A DNA stretch of 49,042 bases from an uncultured Marvinbryantia sp. (GTDB lineage Bacteria; Bacillota; Clostridia; Lachnospirales; Lachnospiraceae): the NCBI GenBank assembly GCA_934408725.1, contig CAKRVB010000021.1, positions 1 through 49,042 of the forward strand, given 5' to 3'. Below the pieces are notes generated by a model. That model was not told where the DNA came from. It searched no databases and saw only the letters and a program-made list of their open reading frames with translations. Positions within the stretch are counted from its first letter, which is position 1. Each line of letters opens with the position of its first letter. Below, one piece after another: positions 14,960 through 24,173 of this stretch. A program made the position numbers and the translations under genes.

Positions 14960-16471
14960 TCAGGAATGATGCAGATTTGCCTGTCGATATTCTTTTGCGC
15001 TGCATCCGGTAATTTTGTTAAAGTACGAAGAAAAATATTTATAATTTTTATAACCGACCATTTCTGCAATTTCGTAATATTTATAGTCAGTATCCAGGAT
15101 AAGCTGCTGAGCTTTTTCGATGCGTAATTTGTGAAGATATTCTTTGAAAGAATACCCAGTTTCACTTTTAAAAATTCTGCATAAATATCCTGGTGAAAGA
15201 AATACTGCTTTTGCGACATCGTCAAGATACAGATCTCCGGAAAAATGAGCTTTCATGTAAGTGATAGCAGTTTCGATCTGTGTGTTTGAGGAAGTGGCTG
15301 ATGGGGCTGGAAGCGTCAGTGACTTTACCAGTTCCAGTATTTCCTCTGGTGTTTCCGTTTCTTCGGTGATTTCTTTTAACTGAGAAACAGATATGGCATC
15401 CTCTGATACAGAACTAATAAAAACGATAAGGCGTAAAACAGAATCCAAAAAGTAGTTTCTGGAGGCCTGCTGTTCTTTCATGTAAGCAAAGTACTCATCA
15501 AAAGCGCTGGAAACAGAGTCGGCAGAACCATGAAAAATAGTACGCATAATATTGGATTCATATGGGTAGGGATCCAATACACGATCAGAAACGATAGGAG
15601 TATCGGTAGATAATAAAGTATAAGGAGACCCGGTATTCCAGAAACAGTTTTCGAGACTGTGCATTAAGATGCGGTAGGCCATAGGAAGCTCATCAAAGGA
15701 AGCAACAGGGGCCATGGCAGTAAAGAAATTGCCGAAAATGAAGGGCTGGATACCAGGAAAAATTTGTTCTAATGAAGATTCTGAAAAAATATGCGTCTGT
15801 AGATCCAATAATAAGACAGCAACATTATCCTGTGCCATATAGCAGATAGGAGAATATTCCTGAAAAGCATACAAAAACTGGCTGATAGCTCTTTTCTCAT
15901 CGGAACAGTTACATTTTAATACAGCCAGGCAGAAAGGCGTGTGGTCAATACGCATTCCAAGCCTCTCTGCCTTTTTGGCAAAATGTGAATAGGATGTCTG
16001 ATTAGTAAGATATCTGGATAATAGCGTAGATTTAATTAACAGTTGATTTTCGTTGTATATATCCTGAATCTGATGCAGTTTTTCAGAATGCATCTTTTTC
16101 TTATTCAATTCTTGTTGTTCTTTTAACACAGAATCGAGTATCTTCTGGCTGTCAGCACTTTTTACGATAAATCCGCTAACTTTTACATCAATGGCATGAA
16201 TCAGGTTATCTGTGTTTCCATAAGCGGTTAAAATAATCACATGAGTATCAGGCAAAGTAGTCTGAAGCTGTTTGGCGAGCTCCAGTCCATTCATAACAGG
16301 CATCTGAATATCAGTAAGAACAATATCTGGCTTAATACGTAATGCGATATCCAGAGCCTCCTGGCCATTGGATGCTTCGGTCACCTCAATATCATAATCT
16401 TCCCATGGAATGGCATAACGCATTCCCTGTCGGATAAAATCTTCATCATCTACAAGTAGTAATTTTGTCAT
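14960..16471 (-). CDS. YesN-like response regulator with AraC-type DNA-binding domain
   Basis: This 503-residue regulator probably activates the divergent sugar ABC operon. The receiver (1-~120) has VDDED, phosphoacceptor Asp54 in KPDIVLTDIQMPVMNG, and the Lys in FIVKSAD. A long middle region (~130-390) is typical of YesN proteins. The C-terminal AraC domain shows LYLDDVAKAVFLSPGYLCRIFKSETG and KYYEIAEMVGYKNYKYFSSYFNKITGCSAKEYR. Its start overlaps the end of the kinase gene by 26 bp, so the two are translationally coupled. Upregulation of a neighbouring CUT1 transporter is the usual role of such pairs. Confidence 0.93.
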   Translation of the reverse strand: MTKLLLVDDEDFIRQGMRYAIPWEDYDIEVTEASNGQEALDIALRIKPDIVLTDIQMPVMNGLELAKQLQTTLPDTHVIILTAYGNTDNLIHAIDVKVSGFIVKSADSQKILDSVLKEQQELNKKKMHSEKLHQIQDIYNENQLLIKSTLLSRYLTNQTSYSHFAKKAERLGMRIDHTPFCLAVLKCNCSDEKRAISQFLYAFQEYSPICYMAQDNVAVLLLDLQTHIFSESSLEQIFPGIQPFIFGNFFTAMAPVASFDELPMAYRILMHSLENCFWNTGSPYTLLSTDTPIVSDRVLDPYPYESNIMRTIFHGSADSVSSAFDEYFAYMKEQQASRNYFLDSVLRLIVFISSVSEDAISVSQLKEITEETETPEEILELVKSLTLPAPSATSSNTQIETAITYMKAHFSGDLYLDDVAKAVFLSPGYLCRIFKSETGYSFKEYLHKLRIEKAQQLILDTDYKYYEIAEMVGYKNYKYFSSYFNKITGCSAKEYRQANLHHS

Positions 16472-18221
16472 TTTTCATTCTTCTTTCTATGGATTTATCA
16501 TTTATAGGTAAGATATCGGCTGGCTGTGTAATACGGAAAATAGTGATATCATTTTCCAGCCGGCAGGTAAGTGCGTAGGTATCCCCATATTTTAAATGAA
16601 TGCGTTCAGAAATATTCCGAAGAGCAAAGCCTCGCAGATCGGAATGATCCGAAGGAGTCTGCAGTATTCGATTAATTTCTGATACATTGACTGGAACACC
16701 ATTATTGGATACATCATAAATGAGAATATTGTTTTCAGCAAAAATATCTATATGAACATAGCCATTCAGACATGTGGAAAGTCCATGAACTAAAGCATTT
16801 TCCACCAGCGGCTGCAGTAAGAAGGACAATACAGAAATATCCTTTAAATCATCCGGGCAGTTTACCTGAAACTCTATTTTTGCTCCATGGCGAATTTGCT
16901 GAATCGCTATATAACAGGATAAATGCTCTAACTCTCTGGCAAGTGGAATCTTATCATTATTCTTCGAAGAAAGTGAAAGGCGCATCATTTGAGATAGATT
17001 TGTCACCATAACACTTACTTTTTCATTTGCGCCCATTTTAGACATCCAATAAATAGTATCCAAAGTATTATATAAAAAGTGTGGATTAATTTGAGTCTGT
17101 AATACATTCAACTGTGACTGCTTCAGTTTTATTTCTCCCAGATATTGCTCTTTATACAGGTATTCCAGGCGGTTAGCCATGTTGTTGAAATGCTCTGCCA
17201 GAGTAACGATTTCTGTGCAGCCAGTTACATTTGCCCTGGCAGTAAAATTTTCCTCTCCAAGAGAAGTCATGGATTTCCCAAGTTCTTTTAATGGATTCGT
17301 AATAATTTTAGAGAAATACATGGACAGCAGCAAAGCAAATATGATGACAATAACCATAATAGTAGACATTGTGTTAAAAAACGTATGTCGTATCTGAACA
17401 AGGACTTCTGGCTTCGTTATACTATATACAAGCAGACCGTTTTTTAAAAGATAAACGGAGACAATCCGATTATTTGTAACGGAGCTATTATCAGATGAAT
17501 TGGCCTGTTGAAACAGTGCATCATAGGAAAATACAGTTAATTCATTTCCAGAGGAGGTATCTGGATGGATACTGGTAATGACTTTGCTTTCTGGTGTGAT
17601 GATAAAATAAGAAGTCTCATCTGTCTGGATTTTATTTTCAAGAGAAGATCTTATTTCAGAACCACTAATGGCCAGTTTAATATATCCCACATATTGGGAA
17701 AGATTATTTGGATTCCGCAGGTGCCGCAAAAGATAAATATAATCCTTAGAAGACTCACATTTGGAAAAATCCCACCAGGCTTCTGTCTGCATGGGCTGCA
17801 ATTGGATCAGATCAGAGTTCGCCAGCTTTACATTAGCATTGGAAATAATAAAATCGCCGGTTTCAGTATATAAACCGATATCATGGATAGCGGTTCGATA
17901 CCCATAAGGAATAGAGTTCAACATATTAGCAGCATTTTGTTTAATAAATTTAAAATTTGTTTCTGTCTGATCTGCAGTCAGGTAATTACGAAGGGAATCT
18001 TCCATAAGTGGATAAAGTGTCAGGTCTAATGCATTATTAAAAATGATATCAAGACCAGAACCAATTTCACGAATGTTCGTAGTGTAGATTGTTTTCAGAT
18101 CATTTTCAGAACTTTCTGTAAACATGTTGCCTGCAACGGTAAAAACTATAAATATGGGGAAAAGAACCAGACAGAAAAACAGAATCGTAATCTGGCTTCT
18201 CATTGAGATCTTTTTTCGCAT
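16446..18221 (-). CDS. YesM-like sensor histidine kinase
   Basis: This 591-residue membrane kinase partners the YesN-like regulator. A transmembrane helix at ~11-33 is followed by a ~245-residue extracytoplasmic sensor domain (dCache-like), a second helix at ~280-302 (IMVIVIIFALLLSMYFSK), a HAMP domain (TNPLKELGKSM) and a His_kinase domain of the LytS/YesM type with LQTQINPHFLYNTLDTIYWM carrying the phosphoacceptor His. The ATPase region shows LLQPLVENALVHGL and a SNNGVPV block. The ATG at 18221 follows GGAAGGAG on the minus strand. The gene pair diverges from the solute-binding protein gene across ~270 bp. Its ligand is presumably the sugar or its complex with the binding protein. Confidence 0.93.
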   Translation of the reverse strand: MRKKISMRSQITILFFCLVLFPIFIVFTVAGNMFTESSENDLKTIYTTNIREIGSGLDIIFNNALDLTLYPLMEDSLRNYLTADQTETNFKFIKQNAANMLNSIPYGYRTAIHDIGLYTETGDFIISNANVKLANSDLIQLQPMQTEAWWDFSKCESSKDYIYLLRHLRNPNNLSQYVGYIKLAISGSEIRSSLENKIQTDETSYFIITPESKVITSIHPDTSSGNELTVFSYDALFQQANSSDNSSVTNNRIVSVYLLKNGLLVYSITKPEVLVQIRHTFFNTMSTIMVIVIIFALLLSMYFSKIITNPLKELGKSMTSLGEENFTARANVTGCTEIVTLAEHFNNMANRLEYLYKEQYLGEIKLKQSQLNVLQTQINPHFLYNTLDTIYWMSKMGANEKVSVMVTNLSQMMRLSLSSKNNDKIPLARELEHLSCYIAIQQIRHGAKIEFQVNCPDDLKDISVLSFLLQPLVENALVHGLSTCLNGYVHIDIFAENNILIYDVSNNGVPVNVSEINRILQTPSDHSDLRGFALRNISERIHLKYGDTYALTCRLENDITIFRITQPADILPINDKSIERRMKNDKITTCR

Positions 18222-18494
18222 ATAATCAGAAACTCCTTCCCAAAGTGTATTACATACATTTTAACATCAGAAAAAATATCCTGCAATGAATCTGGGGCGG
18301 AGAAAAATAAGAAGGCAATTTTTGAGGATAGAAGTAAAAAAATAGAGATAAAAGAAAAACTGCCGGAATAAAAAAAGATGAAAAATGTAAAAAAACAGGA
18401 TGTGAGAAGCAAATATTCGGGTTTTTATATTTGCAGTTATTTTTTATAATAAGAGCATCAAAAACGTCGTGAAAAAAGAAAAAGGAGGAAAACG
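18222..18494. promoter_or_regulatory. divergent control region of the sugar locus
   Basis: This AT-rich stretch separates yesM-like and binding-protein genes. TATAAT at 18445-18450 reads toward the ABC genes with no convincing -35, which fits dependence on the YesN-like activator. GAAAAAGGAGG precedes the ATG at 18495. I see no recognisable catabolite-repression site. Confidence 0.5.
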
Positions 18495-19793
18495 ATGAAA
18501 ACAAAAATCAGTGCAGCGATTGGATTAACAGCAGTAACTCTTGGAGCAATGTCATGTGGTGTATTTGCAGAAAGCGGTGATCTGGAACTGACAGTGTCTC
18601 ATTACTATCTGGAAGAAGAGCGGGCAAGTAATGATGTAGGAGATAGTTTCCTTGCAATGGTAGAAAAATGGCAGGAAGAAAATCCAGATATAAAATTAAC
18701 ACAGCAGGCAATGTCACAGGCGGATTATGCAACAAAGATTCAGGCACAGGCAGCTGTAAATGAGTTGCCAGATGTATTTATGGTGAAAGGATCATGGATT
18801 GACAATTTTGCTGAAAATGATGTAATGGCACCAATCAATGATTATCTGGATCAGTACGAATACAAAGATAATTTCAAAAATGGTGTATTCGATGTAGCAA
18901 CCAGAGATGGACAGATTTATGGACTTCCGAATCAGCTTTCTTTAACATCGATTGTGTACTATAACGAAGATTTGTGGAAATCGATTGGATATGATGAATT
19001 CCCGGATAACTGGGATGATATTTTTGCAGCAGCAGAAAAATTTAACGAAATGGGTATTTCTACATTCTCTCTGGGAAATAAAGATAAATGGCCGGCAGAA
19101 TCCTGTCTGTTATCCACAATTGGAGACAGATATACAGGAAAAGAGTGGACAGACAGTATTATTGCAAATGATGGAAATGCAAGCTTTACCGATGAGTCAT
19201 TTGTCAATGCACTGCAGTTGTTACAGGATATGGCAACGAAGAATGTATTTAATCCAGATTTTAATACCATTACAGATACACAGGCAGCTGAATATTATTC
19301 ACAGGGGCTTGCAGCAGCAACAGTATCCGGACATTGGGAAATCGCAGCAATCAATTCTTTTGCAGAACAGGATATCATCGATCATACAAAAGTAGCAATT
19401 CTTCCGGCAATAGATGGAGAAACAGCAAATAGCATTTCTGGAGGATGTGGATGGTATTTTGCAGTAAATAAGAACTTAACCGGAGAAAAACTGGATGCAG
19501 CTATGGACTTCATGTTTAAGACAACCGGATATGAGATGGCAGAATACGCAGTAGAACAGCATGGCTTGATTACAGCAGCAAATGTGGAGGATGTGGATGT
19601 ATCAGCATTCCCACAGCTGACACAGGATTTCATTGGTTTGATGGACACATTAGATCTTACTCCGGTGTATGACTTACAGATGGACGGAGCAGTGATCGAA
19701 GTAATGAATACCGGAATTCAGGATTTATTGAATGGTACAAAAACTGCAGAAGATCTGGCAGCGGAAATACAGGCTGAACAGGAAAAACTGTAA
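18495..19793 (+). CDS. sugar ABC transporter substrate-binding protein (family 1, CUT1)
   Basis: This extracytoplasmic protein captures the sugar and delivers it to the two permeases that follow. Its 432 residues start with a signal peptide (AAIGLTAVTLGAMSCGVFAES). The cleavage is ambiguous: the Cys in GAMSCG is a poor lipobox, whereas VFA-ES is a good signal peptidase I site, so it may be a released or loosely attached protein rather than a lipoprotein. Family landmarks are VEKWQEENPDIKLT, LPDVFMVKGSW, YGLPNQLSLTSIVYYNEDLW and GGCGWYFAVNKN. A hairpin follows the gene, so it is likely made in excess of the permeases. No ATPase gene is present; a shared MsmK-type ATPase elsewhere is expected. 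Confidence 0.93.
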   Translation: MKTKISAAIGLTAVTLGAMSCGVFAESGDLELTVSHYYLEEERASNDVGDSFLAMVEKWQEENPDIKLTQQAMSQADYATKIQAQAAVNELPDVFMVKGSWIDNFAENDVMAPINDYLDQYEYKDNFKNGVFDVATRDGQIYGLPNQLSLTSIVYYNEDLWKSIGYDEFPDNWDDIFAAAEKFNEMGISTFSLGNKDKWPAESCLLSTIGDRYTGKEWTDSIIANDGNASFTDESFVNALQLLQDMATKNVFNPDFNTITDTQAAEYYSQGLAAATVSGHWEIAAINSFAEQDIIDHTKVAILPAIDGETANSISGGCGWYFAVNKNLTGEKLDAAMDFMFKTTGYEMAEYAVEQHGLITAANVEDVDVSAFPQLTQDFIGLMDTLDLTPVYDLQMDGAVIEVMNTGIQDLLNGTKTAEDLAAEIQAEQEKL

Positions 19794-19806
19794 AATCAGT
19801 GGAAGT

Positions 19807-19840
19807 AAAGGGTGCCGTTTATAAAAATGGCACCCTTTTT
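19807..19840 (+). terminator. attenuating hairpin between binding protein and permeases
   Basis: AAAGGGTGCC (19807-19816) pairs with GGCACCCTTT (19829-19838) around a short A/T-rich loop and runs into Ts. As the genes are co-oriented and the operon has no second promoter I can recognise, partial read-through would lower permease expression relative to the binding protein. Confidence 0.8.
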
Positions 19841-19882
19841 ATCGGATTTTTCAGGAAAAAGACAGAGTTAGAGGAGGAGACT

Positions 19883-20779
19883 ATGAAGACTTGTTTAAAA
19901 ATGAAGAAAAAAACAATGTTTTTATATATGTTACCGGGCTTGCTCTGGTATAGCTTTATCATTCTTGTTCCAGTAATTCTTGCAGCATATTATGGCTGCT
20001 TTGACTGGAGCGGAGGGGTAAATAAGGTATATATCGGAATAGACAATTTTATAAATGTGGTAAAAGATCCGGTATTCATAAAATCATTGGTAAACAACAT
20101 TTATCTGACCGTAGTATGTTTGATTGGACAGATCGGAATTGCATTTGTACTGGCATTTATGTTAAATGGACGCCATGTTCGGTGCAAGGGATTTCACCGT
20201 GTGATGTGTTATTTCCCGGCAGTATTATCGGCGGTTATCGTAGGATTTATATGGGGGCTCATTTATGACTATCATTATGGTCTGGTTAATACGATATTAC
20301 GTTTGCTTGGAATGGCAGATAAGGCACAGGCATGGCTCAATAATGATGCGTTAGTGCTTCCGCTTGTGGCGATTCCGCTGATCTGGCAGTACATTGGCTA
20401 TTACATGATCATTATTATGTCAGCGATTTCCTCTGTTGACCCACAGATTTTTGAGATGGCAGAGATTGATGGTGCATCCGGATGGGAAAGAGCAATCCAT
20501 ATTACGCTGCCATTAATAAAAAATACGTTAATTGTATGTGTGACATTGTGTATAGCCGGAAACATGAAGATCTTTGATCTGATTTATTCCCTCACAGGTG
20601 GAGGACCGGGAAATTCCAGCAGTGTTATGGCGATGTATGCATATAAGACTTCTTTCTTATCCTATAAGATGGGATATGGAAGCGCCATGTCAATTATTAT
20701 TTTATTAGTCAGTCTGGTTCTGGTTGGTGGAAGCAGAAAAATGTTACTGAAATTGACGGGAGGAAATAAAGATGAATAA
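19883..20779 (+). CDS. sugar ABC transporter permease (MalF/UgpA type)
   Basis: First transmembrane subunit of the CUT1 transporter, 298 residues with six helices. The start is ATG 19883, preceded by GAGGAGGAG; the longer frame from 19799 runs through the terminator hairpin and is unlikely. The cytoplasmic EAA loop that docks to the ATPase reads EMAEIDGASGWERAIHITLPLI. The N-terminal LYMLPGLLWYSFIILVPVI and SLTGGGPGNSSSVM are also typical. Its stop overlaps the second permease start by 8 bp. Confidence 0.94.
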   Translation: MKTCLKMKKKTMFLYMLPGLLWYSFIILVPVILAAYYGCFDWSGGVNKVYIGIDNFINVVKDPVFIKSLVNNIYLTVVCLIGQIGIAFVLAFMLNGRHVRCKGFHRVMCYFPAVLSAVIVGFIWGLIYDYHYGLVNTILRLLGMADKAQAWLNNDALVLPLVAIPLIWQYIGYYMIIIMSAISSVDPQIFEMAEIDGASGWERAIHITLPLIKNTLIVCVTLCIAGNMKIFDLIYSLTGGGPGNSSSVMAMYAYKTSFLSYKMGYGSAMSIIILLVSLVLVGGSRKMLLKLTGGNKDE

Positions 20780-21608
20780 GGAACGTAAAAAAAGAGGATT
20801 ATATATCTTTCCGAATATCATTCTGATGCTGTTTTCGCTCACCTGTATTTTTCCGGCCATCTGGCTATTCTATTCCTCATTAAAAGAAAAACCAGAATTT
20901 TATCACAGCCCGGTGGCACTTCCGAAGAACCCGAGTTTTCAGCATTATGTTTCCATACTGACAAAAAGCAATTTTCTGGTATGGCTATGGAACAGCCTGC
21001 GAAACAGTTTTTTAACTCTGTTTTTTGTAATTGCATTTGGATTTATTATTGGATATTTTCTATCAAGATATCAGTTTAAGGGACGTAATCTGATGTATGC
21101 ATATTTCTTACTCGGAATGCTGGTGCCAGTGCATGCATTAATGGTTCCGATGTATGTATTATTCACGAAGACAGGACTAACAGACAACTGGTTCACATTG
21201 GTTTTGCCATATACAGCATTGAGTCTGCCAATCTCCGTATTTCTTGTGGAAAGTTACGTGAAGTCGATTCCACTTGAGATTGAAGAGGCCGCAGCAATAG
21301 ATGGCAGTTCCAGACATAGAACGATTTTTTCTATTATTTTACCAATGTGTAAGCCGATTTTGACAACGGTTGGTATTATTCAGTTCTTCTATGTGTGGAA
21401 TGAATTTACATTTTCACTGATTTTGATTGATTCTGAGAAGTGGATGACGATACCAGTAGGAATCACTCTTTTTAAAGGACAGTTTACAACGGATTTCCCA
21501 AAAATGATGACAGCCATGCTGCTGGCAATTTTACCGGCCATGCTGATCTATTTCATTTTTTCAAAACAGATTATTAAAGGCATGGTTGCCGGTGCAGTGA
21601 AAGGATAA
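20772..21608 (+). CDS. sugar ABC transporter permease (MalG/UgpE type)
   Basis: Second transmembrane subunit, 278 residues, six helices. The N-terminal LTCIFPAIWLFYSSLKEKPEF and the EAA loop EEAAAIDGSSRHRTIFSIILPM mark the MalG family. It overlaps the first permease by 8 bp, so their translation is coupled, and the glycosidase gene starts 13 bp after its stop. Confidence 0.94.
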   Translation: MNKERKKRGLYIFPNIILMLFSLTCIFPAIWLFYSSLKEKPEFYHSPVALPKNPSFQHYVSILTKSNFLVWLWNSLRNSFLTLFFVIAFGFIIGYFLSRYQFKGRNLMYAYFLLGMLVPVHALMVPMYVLFTKTGLTDNWFTLVLPYTALSLPISVFLVESYVKSIPLEIEEAAAIDGSSRHRTIFSIILPMCKPILTTVGIIQFFYVWNEFTFSLILIDSEKWMTIPVGITLFKGQFTTDFPKMMTAMLLAILPAMLIYFIFSKQIIKGMVAGAVKG

Positions 21609-21621
21609 GGGGAGGATAAGT

Positions 21622-24156
21622 ATGAATACTATTATGTTAAATAGTGGATGGAGAATATTAGAAGCTCCAATGAGATGGGATAAGAGCTATGCAGCAGTAG
21701 TAGCTGATAAAAAAGAAGGATGGATGCCATGTGATCTTCCGGCAGATGTGCGTATGCCATTATTAGTGGCTGGAAAAATCAAAGAACCTCTTCAGTCAGA
21801 TAACTGCCGGGAATCAGAATGGATTGAAAACAGATCCTGGTGGTTTGAAAAGAGATTTTCAGGATCTGAAGTAGACTGGAATATGGATATCATAGAACTG
21901 GTCCTGGAAGGACTGGATACCAGAAGTGATATTTTTATCAATGGACATTATCTGGGAACACACAGAAGTGTACATTATCCATTTATACATGATGTGAAAA
22001 ACTATCTGTGTCAGGATGAAAACAGGATCCTTGTCAGAGTGACAAGTGGTCTGGAAGAGGTGTCAGACGAGGATCTTGCGGAAATCGACCGTGCAGTGTG
22101 CCTGGAAAGTCATAATGGAGGAAAATACCGCGGAGATGCAAGAAGAGCATTTGTACGCAGACCACAGTACACCGTTGGATGGGACTGGGGACCAAAGGTT
22201 ATTACAATTGGAATTACCGGCAATGTATTCTTAAGAGGATATAAGACCATTGCGATCCGGGAAGCAGAACTGGTGACGGAAGAAATTCATGCAGGAGCAG
22301 AAAAAAAGGATGCCATTGTGAAAGTAATGGTAAATGTAGAGAATCTGGATTTCCTCGGATCAGTAACTGGAAATATCAAGATTCAGGTTGGCCTGGAAGG
22401 AAAAATAGTTGCACAGAAAGAAGTGAAAGATCAGTTATTTACTTCTGGCTATAATTATATTGAAACAGAGATCAAGGTACCAGATGCACAGTTATGGTGG
22501 CCGAATGGCTATGGAAAACAGCCATTGTATGATGTGAATATTTCAGCAGAGTGCAAAGGCGTAAGGCAAGAGTGGCCGGAAATCCATTATGGAATACGAA
22601 CACTGACACTGGATACCTCTCTGATAAAAGGCGAAAAAAGGAAATTCAATTTTATTGTAAATGGAACAGAAATTTATTGCAAAGGTGGAAACTGGATCCC
22701 GAATGATTTTATTTATGCCAGAGTTCCGGAAGAAAAATACCAGGTATTAATAGCAGAAGCGAAAGAAGCCAACTTTAATATGATCCGTGTCTGGGGCGGT
22801 GGCTTATATGAAAGAGAACTATTTTATGAGCTTTGTGATAAAAATGGTATTTTACTGTGGCATGATCTGATGTTTGCCTGCGCAAGTTATCCGGATCATC
22901 TGGAATGGTTCCAGGATGAGATGAGAAAAGAGTATGATTATCAGACAAAGAGGCTGAGAAATCATTGCTGCATGGGCGTGATCTGTGGAACCAATGAAGT
23001 GCATTGGATTTTTAACCATGTGGATAATCCGAATCGCTGGGAACTGGAACGTACCTATGAAAGACAGTATGGCTTATGGTGTGCCAATATTTTGGCAAAA
23101 GAAATAATCCGGAAAAACTGTGCACATATTCCGTACTGGAACAGTTCACCATATGGTGGAAATATGCCAAACTCTGATGACGTTGGAGATGTACATCGCT
23201 GGCATAATGCATTTATGAGTAAAAAAATGGAGCAGCGCATTGAACCGAAAGACTTTGATACGGTAGAGTCCTGCTTTGTAAGTGAGTATGGCTTTGTTGG
23301 TCCATGTTGCCTGGAGAGCACAAAAGAGTACATGGGAGATGTACCGCTGGACCGCGAGAGTGAAATCTGGCATATGCACAGTAATGTATTTGAAAAAGGT
23401 ACTGTAAATGTAGTAATTGAGAAGAATTACAAAGATCATCCAGAACAGCTTTCGATGGAAGATTACATCCTGTATGGTGGAATGGTTCATGGTTTAATGT
23501 ATGGCTATTCCTTAGAGGCAATGAGATTTAAAAAGTCCTGCAGCGGTGGACTATTCTGGATGTATAACGATGCATGGGGAGAAGTAGGATGGACCATTAT
23601 AGATTACTATCTGAGAAGAAAAATTCCATTTTATGCAGTAAAACGCGCGCTTGCTCCTGTAAAGCTGACAATGAGACTGGTGGATGGAAAAGTAGTACTT
23701 CAGGGATGCAATGATACAGACAGACCAGTAGAGGTGAAAGGCCGTTTTGGATATGTGTCTTATGATGGAAAACTTGATCATACCAGAGAAATTCAGCTGG
23801 TTCTTCCGCCAGCATCCAGAGAATATTACCTTGAGGAAGAACCGGAAAAAACAGACTATCAGAAAGGAACGTATATGTTCTACTGTGATAATGGAAAGGC
23901 AGATAACATTTCACTGCGTCTCTATGATAACAGAGAATTACAATATGAAAGCTCAGAGGTGGCTGTTCTGAATAAGGAAGAGCATGGGGACGACAAACTG
24001 GTAACGGTAAGTGCAAAGGGTTTTGTCCATGGGGTATATGTAAAAGATAACTGGGACTGCGATGATAATTATTTTGATCTTCTTCCTGGAGAAGAAAAAA
24101 CAATCTGTGTAAAAGGCGCAGCAGGAAAAGAGATTGAAATCGGTGCAGTGAGATAG
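21622..24156 (+). CDS. GH2 beta-mannosidase-like glycoside hydrolase
   Basis: This 844-residue cytoplasmic enzyme should hydrolyse a beta-mannoside or related beta-glycoside imported by the adjacent transporter. The domain order is that of GH2 mannosidases: an N-terminal jelly roll (LEGLDTRSDIFINGHYLGTH), an immunoglobulin-like domain, a TIM barrel and C-terminal beta domains. The mannosidase subgroup signature YTVGWDWGPK is at residues 183-192. The acid/base Glu459 lies in CGTNEVHW and the nucleophile Glu555 in SEYGFVGP. GTNE instead of the more common GNNE is a small deviation. There is no signal peptide. RBS GGGGAGG precedes the ATG. The substrate could be another beta-glycoside, because GH2 specificity is hard to read from sequence. 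Confidence 0.88.
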   Translation: MNTIMLNSGWRILEAPMRWDKSYAAVVADKKEGWMPCDLPADVRMPLLVAGKIKEPLQSDNCRESEWIENRSWWFEKRFSGSEVDWNMDIIELVLEGLDTRSDIFINGHYLGTHRSVHYPFIHDVKNYLCQDENRILVRVTSGLEEVSDEDLAEIDRAVCLESHNGGKYRGDARRAFVRRPQYTVGWDWGPKVITIGITGNVFLRGYKTIAIREAELVTEEIHAGAEKKDAIVKVMVNVENLDFLGSVTGNIKIQVGLEGKIVAQKEVKDQLFTSGYNYIETEIKVPDAQLWWPNGYGKQPLYDVNISAECKGVRQEWPEIHYGIRTLTLDTSLIKGEKRKFNFIVNGTEIYCKGGNWIPNDFIYARVPEEKYQVLIAEAKEANFNMIRVWGGGLYERELFYELCDKNGILLWHDLMFACASYPDHLEWFQDEMRKEYDYQTKRLRNHCCMGVICGTNEVHWIFNHVDNPNRWELERTYERQYGLWCANILAKEIIRKNCAHIPYWNSSPYGGNMPNSDDVGDVHRWHNAFMSKKMEQRIEPKDFDTVESCFVSEYGFVGPCCLESTKEYMGDVPLDRESEIWHMHSNVFEKGTVNVVIEKNYKDHPEQLSMEDYILYGGMVHGLMYGYSLEAMRFKKSCSGGLFWMYNDAWGEVGWTIIDYYLRRKIPFYAVKRALAPVKLTMRLVDGKVVLQGCNDTDRPVEVKGRFGYVSYDGKLDHTREIQLVLPPASREYYLEEEPEKTDYQKGTYMFYCDNGKADNISLRLYDNRELQYESSEVAVLNKEEHGDDKLVTVSAKGFVHGVYVKDNWDCDDNYFDLLPGEEKTICVKGAAGKEIEIGAVR

Positions 24157-24173
24157 AAAAGGAGAAAAGCAGT

